A DNA stretch of 64,000 nt from Blasia pusilla. Taxonomy: Eukaryota > Marchantiophyta > Marchantiopsida > Blasiales. The translations under genes were made by a program, and so were the position numbers. The number at the start of each line of letters is the position of its first letter. Positions within the stretch are counted from its first letter, which is position 1. Below, piece by piece: positions 58,957 to 64,000 of the stretch. Under the pieces are notes generated by a model. That model was not told the origin of the DNA and ran no database searches. It was given only the letters and a program-made list of their open reading frames with translations. The DNA lies in assembly GCA_050084515.1 (NCBI GenBank), contig CM114272.1, forward strand, positions 48,794,001 through 48,858,000. Direction: 5' to 3'.

Positions 58957-59570
58957 GTGACAATGTTACATGACCAAGAGCGTTTACATCTTGCAAGGGT
59001 GTCCCATTTGACCAAGATGGGGGCACCTCACAAATCAAATTGGGATAGGAAATTAGTTTCAGCTGTTCATGCTTACAACACAGCTGAGAAGAGTACAACA
59101 AGGAAAAGTCCCTACTTCTTGGTGTATGGGCAGAACCCATTCTCGGTAGTAGAGTTGGATTTGAAGGCTGATCATACTCTAGAAGAGCACTTCCAACCTG
59201 AAGGTGGCATGGATAGCAGACTGGATATGATTTATGCACTAGAGGAGGAGAGAGAGGCAGCATTTGGAGAAGATCAAGGCAGTCCAGCAACAAAGGAAGA
59301 ATGATGGTGAAACTGCTGGGAGGTTCTTGTATGAGCGTATTCTCATGAGGTTTGGTGCTCCATGGGAGTTGTGAGTGATAGAGGTTTGCACTTGATTAAT
59401 GAGGTGATTCAGGCTATAACAGAGCAGCACCGAATCAAGCATGATCCAATGAAGGAAGGGGACCTGGGGCTGACGTGTGACAGTCGACACCAAAAGGTTC
59501 CGGGAAAACTGCACATTCGTTGTCTTGGACCTTATCAGAGCTCGAAGCTATGGTGGCCAACATAGAGGGG
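58957..59570 (+). pseudogene. Scrambled Ty3/Gypsy integrase fragments
   Basis: 58957-59304 reads NWDRKLVSAVHAYNTAEKST and SPYFLVYGQNPFSVVELDL, the end of the Gypsy integrase core. After a frame change, 59330-59440 reads RFGAPWELVSDRGLHLINEV, which normally lies before that part. It is followed by EGDLGLTCDSRHQKVPGK and HIRCLGPYQS, the integrase C-terminus. The order of pieces is therefore permuted, and the frames are broken. Confidence 0.75.
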
Positions 59571-59913
59571 AGAATCATGTGTTGACAGTTGGAGCATGGC
59601 TGATCGGTTTGGTGATTTAAAGGGCTCATTGGAAAGGTCTTTGGATGCTCTTCAAGCTGATACAGTCGAATCAAGACATTAGATGCTAGGCTAGAATCCT
59701 CAAGATAGATTAGAAAGGCAAGGAGTCTGAATTTTTGGAAAACAGGAAGGCAGGCTATTCGAGGGTTGCTACCAAGAGCACTAGTTGGCCAAATCTCGAT
59801 CTGATTGATGGTATGGCTTCGCCTTGAGATGCTCTATACTATGGAGGTCACCCAGAAGAGTTTTCAGTAAGTAATGAGGAGCATAGGATACTCAACGAGG
59901 ACCTCATTTGAAG

Positions 59914-60040
59914 GCAGGTGGAGCTGAGAGCATCCAAGGGAGTGATTAGTGCAGGTGGAGCTGAGAGCATCCAAGGAGTGATTTGTGCAGGTGGAGCTGA
60001 GAGCATCCAAGGGAGGGATTTGTGCAGGTGGAGCTGAGTG
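59914..60040 (+). repeat. 37-bp tandem repeat, about 3.4 copies
   Basis: Units start GCAGGTGGAGCTGAGAGCAT at 59914, 59951 and 59987, with a partial unit at 60023. The second is 36 bases by a single-base loss. Confidence 0.9.
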
Positions 60041-60260
60041 GAGGTGTGAACGGAGGGCAAGGCTCGAACCAGCTTGAGAAGAAGCAAGCATGGGAAGAAT
60101 GTAAAGGTAGATCTTACCTTCAAGCATGTCCAAGAGACAAGTCGAGCCTATGCCATCAATGCTGCTCAAGAGACTTTAGTTCGGATAGGTTCAGAAGTAG
60201 ATGAGGTAGAAATTTCAGGCAGTAGATGCCTTGGAGTACATGCTTAGGGGGAGGTAGATT

Positions 60261-61580
60261 TGTAGGAAGGTAGGAAACCAGAATGCCAGAGAAGCCCAAG
60301 TGGGAAGAGGGCTCTCAGCTTCACTTATAAATACTCAGTTTGGTTTAGTTGAAGGGGGCATATACTAGCTGTTGGCTAGTAGACACTCAATCTCTTGAGC
60401 CAAGCTAACCAGCAGAGTTATGTGCTCCCAGATCTAGGTAGTGTGTAGTGTGCTTGAAGGGTGCCGAGACTAAGAAGGTCTCCCATGTACTCGATGATTT
60501 TTGTGATACACAGAAAGTAGCCCTGTGAAATGATTTCACTCCACTGCCCTGTATCTGAGTTTGTGCATGATTGAGTGATGAGTTGGGGGGCTTGATGAAG
60601 TGAGATTCTTAGAGCTGGTTCAACTAATCATTCAAAAGTGTAGTGAGTGGACAAGAGGCTATACCAGTAGAGGGGAGGCAAGCTTGGGTTCCAAGATTGT
60701 GCTCCACCAAGGTGTGCTTGGAAAGCTTGCTGTTCTGCCCACCTAAGCTTGGCCTTTGACACCAATCATTGATTACTTCGGTGTGACAACTGGACTTCCA
60801 GTCCTGGTAAGTGATAAGAGATTAGTGAGTGGAGAGAGAGAGGGTCATGCTTGAGCTTCCCTATAGGTAGAAGACCATGGGCTCAGCCTGTTAAGTCTCC
60901 TACTACCTGAACAAGAAGGGAGAACAAAGGATCAGCAAGGTAAGAGGAGAAGAAGAAGGGATGTGGGTGTTGGTTTGAGCAAATAGAGAGTTGCTTCCCT
61001 TTCAGGCTACCCTGGGGGTGGATGATTATACTAGACAGCGTATTGGATGGCCTTACGTTTTTTAGTAGTCTCTAGTTGTGAGCCTTGAGTAGGTGTGCTG
61101 ATTGAATTTCCACTGAGCACTCTATCTAAGGACTCAAAACTACACCCAAGCTCTCACTGGATACTCGGTGAGGAGAAAAAGATGATTGCACTACCTGATC
61201 AGTTAGGAGTTGGGTGTGCTTTAGAGGATTTCCTTGGTACATTCAACTAGCTCAAGGCAGCACATTGGAGGACCTTATGCTGCCCTCATTCTTGATTGTG
61301 ATTTCTAAGTAGAGTGTGCTTGTTGGGTTCCACTGGCCACTCCACTCAAAGCACTCAAGAGAATGGAAGGAGGTTTTGGTTAGTAGGGTGAGGACAAGAT
61401 TGTGATACTGAAGTGGAGAGGGTTTCTCTAGCCTCTTAAGGCAAAGAGGTGGGGTTTACAACTGTTAAGGAGTACATCTTGGAGTTCTGATCTTTTGATC
61501 TGGCCCTAAGCTCTTACATGGGACCGAACTTGTGGAACTAGCAACGTTTTCACGTGGGTTGTGTGCTGGCCATGTATTAC
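60261..61580 (+). repeat. Gypsy 3' LTR (putative)
   Basis: A purine tract TTAGGGGGAGGTAGATT leads into TGTAGGAAGG at 60261, a normal 3' LTR start. TATAAATA lies at 60326-60333. Two related ~110-bp segments about 220 bases apart (near 61037 and 61258, TTGGA-GGCCTTACG/GACCTTATG) suggest an internal duplication. The right end is not identified; Copia sequence starts by 61585. No partner LTR is in the window. Confidence 0.5.
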
Positions 61581-61584
61581 CTGG

Positions 61585-62030
61585 TAAGACACTCTTGATT
61601 ACTGGGAGTACTAAAGAAATGGTACAACAAGTCAAGCTTAAGTTACAAGCAGAATTTGATATGAAGGACTTGAGAGAACTCAAGTACTTCCTTGGTATTG
61701 AGTTTATCAAGGTTAGAGAGAGCATGTGGTTACTACAACAACAATATGCTCTTCATATGCTTTCAAAATATGGTATGACGGCTTGTAAGCCAATCTCTAC
61801 ACCGTTGGACCAGAGTGTTTCATACTCATACAAAGCATGTTGAGGTGCACTATCATATTATGAGAGAGAAAGTGCTTGCGGGAGAAAATGATCTTGTGTA
61901 TATATGTACAGATCAGCAAATCGCTGACATCTTTACAAAGGCATTGTCTAGAGATAAGTTTGAGATGTTTAGAAAGGATTTAGGCGTTAAAGATATCGAT
62001 ATGAGCTTGAGGGGGAGTATTGAAGATTGA
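61585..62030 (+). pseudogene. Copia pol 3' end, internally deleted
   Basis: Reads LLITGSTKEMVQQVKLKLQ, DMKDLRELKYFLGIEF and CKPISTPLDQSV (end of reverse transcriptase). After a jump of frame and sequence it continues KHVEVHYHIMREKV, DQQIADIFTKAL (end of RNase H). The start of RNase H is missing. A TTGAGGGGGAGTAT polypurine tract follows. Confidence 0.85.
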
Positions 62031-62500
62031 GTTACAATCAAACTCATGAGACACTTCAACTGCTACATTTGGCACTCACACGAAGTAGGGAAGCTTAATC
62101 TTGGTTAGTCAGTTAAGCACGATTATCTTAACTAGGGTTAGTTAATCACAATTAGGCTAACTCGAGACTATGGTTAAGGATAGGGTTAGGGTTGCTTGTA
62201 CATACCCTATATAATTGAGAAGAGGACTAGCCTCCACTCATTCTCTCATTGCAAATTTCGTTCTCCATGGTGGTGTGTGTGTGTGAGAGCCGTTTTCCAC
62301 CAGTTATGCGTGTTTAGCAATTTTCCATAGTGTGTAGCAATCACGCTATATTAGTTGTCATTGTCTGTAGCAATTGCGTTGTGAATAGTCGTCAGTCTGT
62401 AAGTAGCAACCCGGCTTGAATAGGCATTGTTTTTTTAGCAGTCGTGTTATCAATAGTCATCATTGTGTCTAGCAGTCAGGCTGCGATTAGCCGCGGGTCA
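62022..62500 (+). repeat. Copia 3' LTR with ~33-bp degenerate array
   Basis: Starts at or near TGAAGATTGAG just after the polypurine tract; a TATATAA lies near 62208. From about 62330 a degenerate ~33-bp unit (TGTAGCAATCGCGTTGTGAATAG-like) repeats about five times, and more diverged copies appear to 63090. The right LTR end is not clear. Confidence 0.5.
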
Positions 62501-63254
62501 AATAGTGAGCATGAATGTTCATCACATAAAGATCCTCTTCCATAACTTGCACAACTTGGAAGTTGCAATTACAGCAATGACATTAATGTGCTTACATGGA
62601 AGAAATAATCAGAATCAAAATGGAATGATTCTAGTATCCGTATGAATAGTCTTATGTTTGAAAATAGCAGTCAGGCTGTGAATATCCACCGGTCTGTATA
62701 GCATCCGTTCTACAACCGGCCTACAAGTGAAATACTTACAAGCCTGGAGGTTGAGAAAATTTCATTACACCTTTGGACTTGTCCAATCCAACTGTTGCAA
62801 ATAAAAAATAGCCACTAGTGCCTTAGCCAAAGATGATGCTTCATAATGGGACCTTCTCCCGCAACTCCCTGCAAGCAGAAAGGAAAGAATGTATGCCTTA
62901 GTAATCAAAATTACATACTGTAAAATTATGCACCATAGTCAGAGTATCTGCAGAAGACTCGGCTTTTCACACACTAGTGGATAAGGTGTTTCGGCTAAAT
63001 CTGCATATCCGCCAAACTGAGAGTAGCATCCGGCTTCTGAATAACTTCCAAAACATCCTATCCACCGGTGTGTGAATAGTCGTAGTCTTCAGCATATTTA
63101 GACTTGCAATAAACAATTTGTAAGCTCACATAGCCTGATCAATCCTTTGTTGACGTGGGATTTTTACGTGACCCACTCTATCTATGTTCACTTCGGGGTT
63201 GTAATTGGATCGGTGGCTACGGCGTTCCAAATTGAAAGTGAAATTTTCTTGCTC
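62501..63254. other. Repeat-like DNA, no gene recognised
   Basis: Scattered copies of the AGCAGTCAGGCTGTGAAT/AGCATCCGG motif continue the array of the preceding LTR. No coding domain is seen. Confidence 0.35.
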
Positions 63255-63533
63255 TTAGGTTTGCTTGCAATACGTAGGTAGTGCATTACTATCAAGAGTG
63301 CGGAAAGATTTTCCAAAAAGATGATAGAGTCTTCCTAACCAATCTTGTTTACAAGTTGGACACTTGTGAGATAGTAACATGGCCTTTTGAAGATAATATG
63401 GATGCCAATAACAAGCTTTACATGTGTCTATCACGTAGGAACTTTCAATGACAATGGGGTTGAAGCACATCATGTCTTTGGGCCAATTATTTAGTTTGAG
63501 GGCCCCTCCTTCAACTATTGCGATTGTCTTCAT
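63255..63533 (-). CDS. Hypothetical 92-residue CxxC protein
   Basis: Not recognised. The frame encodes C-K-A-C and, about 20 residues on, C-P-T-C, a spacing that could bind zinc. Between them is YWHPYYLQKAMLL. The family is unknown to me. It may be a real small exon, or part of a transposon-derived zinc-binding region, since its surroundings are repeat DNA. No splice partner was found. Confidence 0.3.
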   Translation of the reverse strand: MKTIAIVEGGALKLNNWPKDMMCFNPIVIESSYVIDTCKACYWHPYYLQKAMLLSHKCPTCKQDWLGRLYHLFGKSFRTLDSNALPTYCKQT

Positions 63534-64000
63534 CCAATCAAACAGATCTTACTCTTGTCTACTCGAATTCAAAGGTGTTGGAGACTACATCAAAGAAGCA
63601 TAGTTGGCAGAGTTTAGATAATCAATATTGTCCCATGTTGCGCGTAGAGCAGGATCGAGGCCACAACTGCTCGATAGGTTGAAATAAGATCATATCAACC
63701 TCCTTCACGAGACGACCCTCAAGTAGAGTTGTCTCCGGGGTAAGTTCTCCCACGTTATCCCTTGCTCTTCATCATAGCACTTCATCCAAAGAGAATATGA
63801 CTAAATCACTTAAATATGTTACAAATCTTGGAGATACAAAGTAGCCTAGTCTACTCGTGCGCTCACAAAAGAGCTTCGATGGAACGTGAACATGGAGATA
63901 ACTTGACATACGAGAATGCGCTACCGTTGTGGCTCATGATTATTTCACTGCTCGGGAAATTAGAGTTTTTAACCTATTTTTCTTCATTTCTATTTATAGA
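63534..64000. other. No gene recognised
   Basis: Nothing identifiable to the window end; if the preceding frame is part of a gene, its upstream part could lie here. Confidence 0.35.

Overview
The window looks like nuclear DNA of a land plant. It carries a plant receptor-like cytoplasmic kinase gene, a nuclear-encoded chloroplast ferredoxin with a transit peptide, and a plant-type diacylglycerol kinase, all with plant-style short introns. These genes sit in a sea of Ty1/Copia, Ty3/Gypsy (chromovirus), LINE and DNA-transposon remnants. The species cannot be fixed from the sequence. A seed-free plant (moss, liverwort, lycophyte or fern) is my guess, not a demonstration.

Four host genes are supported. 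(1) 357-3703, + strand: a six-exon PBL28-like protein kinase. It has one intron with a GC donor, a large intron filled with four degenerate ~290-bp repeats, and a Glu-to-Lys change in the APE motif. (2) 8243-10727, + strand: a small organelle-type protein with a C-terminal SEC-C zinc motif, about five exons. (3) 20914-21366, - strand: an intronless chloroplast [2Fe-2S] ferredoxin with an upstream G-box and I-box. (4) 46283-57938, - strand: a 13-exon diacylglycerol kinase whose phases add up to a 484-residue protein. Its intron 2 contains a 5.4-kb, nearly fresh Copia retrotransposon.

The rest is mostly transposable-element DNA. 22-31 kb is a decayed chromovirus (LTRs near 23.3-24.2 and 29.5-30.5 kb) with later insertions. 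31-45 kb is a nested mosaic: a CACTA-like non-autonomous family (two copies), a solo LTR with a 5-bp target duplication inside one of them, a LINE remnant, and further fragments of the same chromovirus joined head to head. A dispersed family carrying a retropepsin-like D-S-G-A motif occurs near 16, 18 and 44 kb. 58.9-62.5 kb holds scrambled Gypsy integrase pieces, a Gypsy LTR and the 3' end of another Copia element.

The host genes do not form a pathway. They are independent loci in a repeat-rich region. The most informative features are the Copia insertion in the kinase intron, with its unusual over-extended 3' end, and the inverted and hairpin structures in the repeat families. I found no wholly new multi-gene system.
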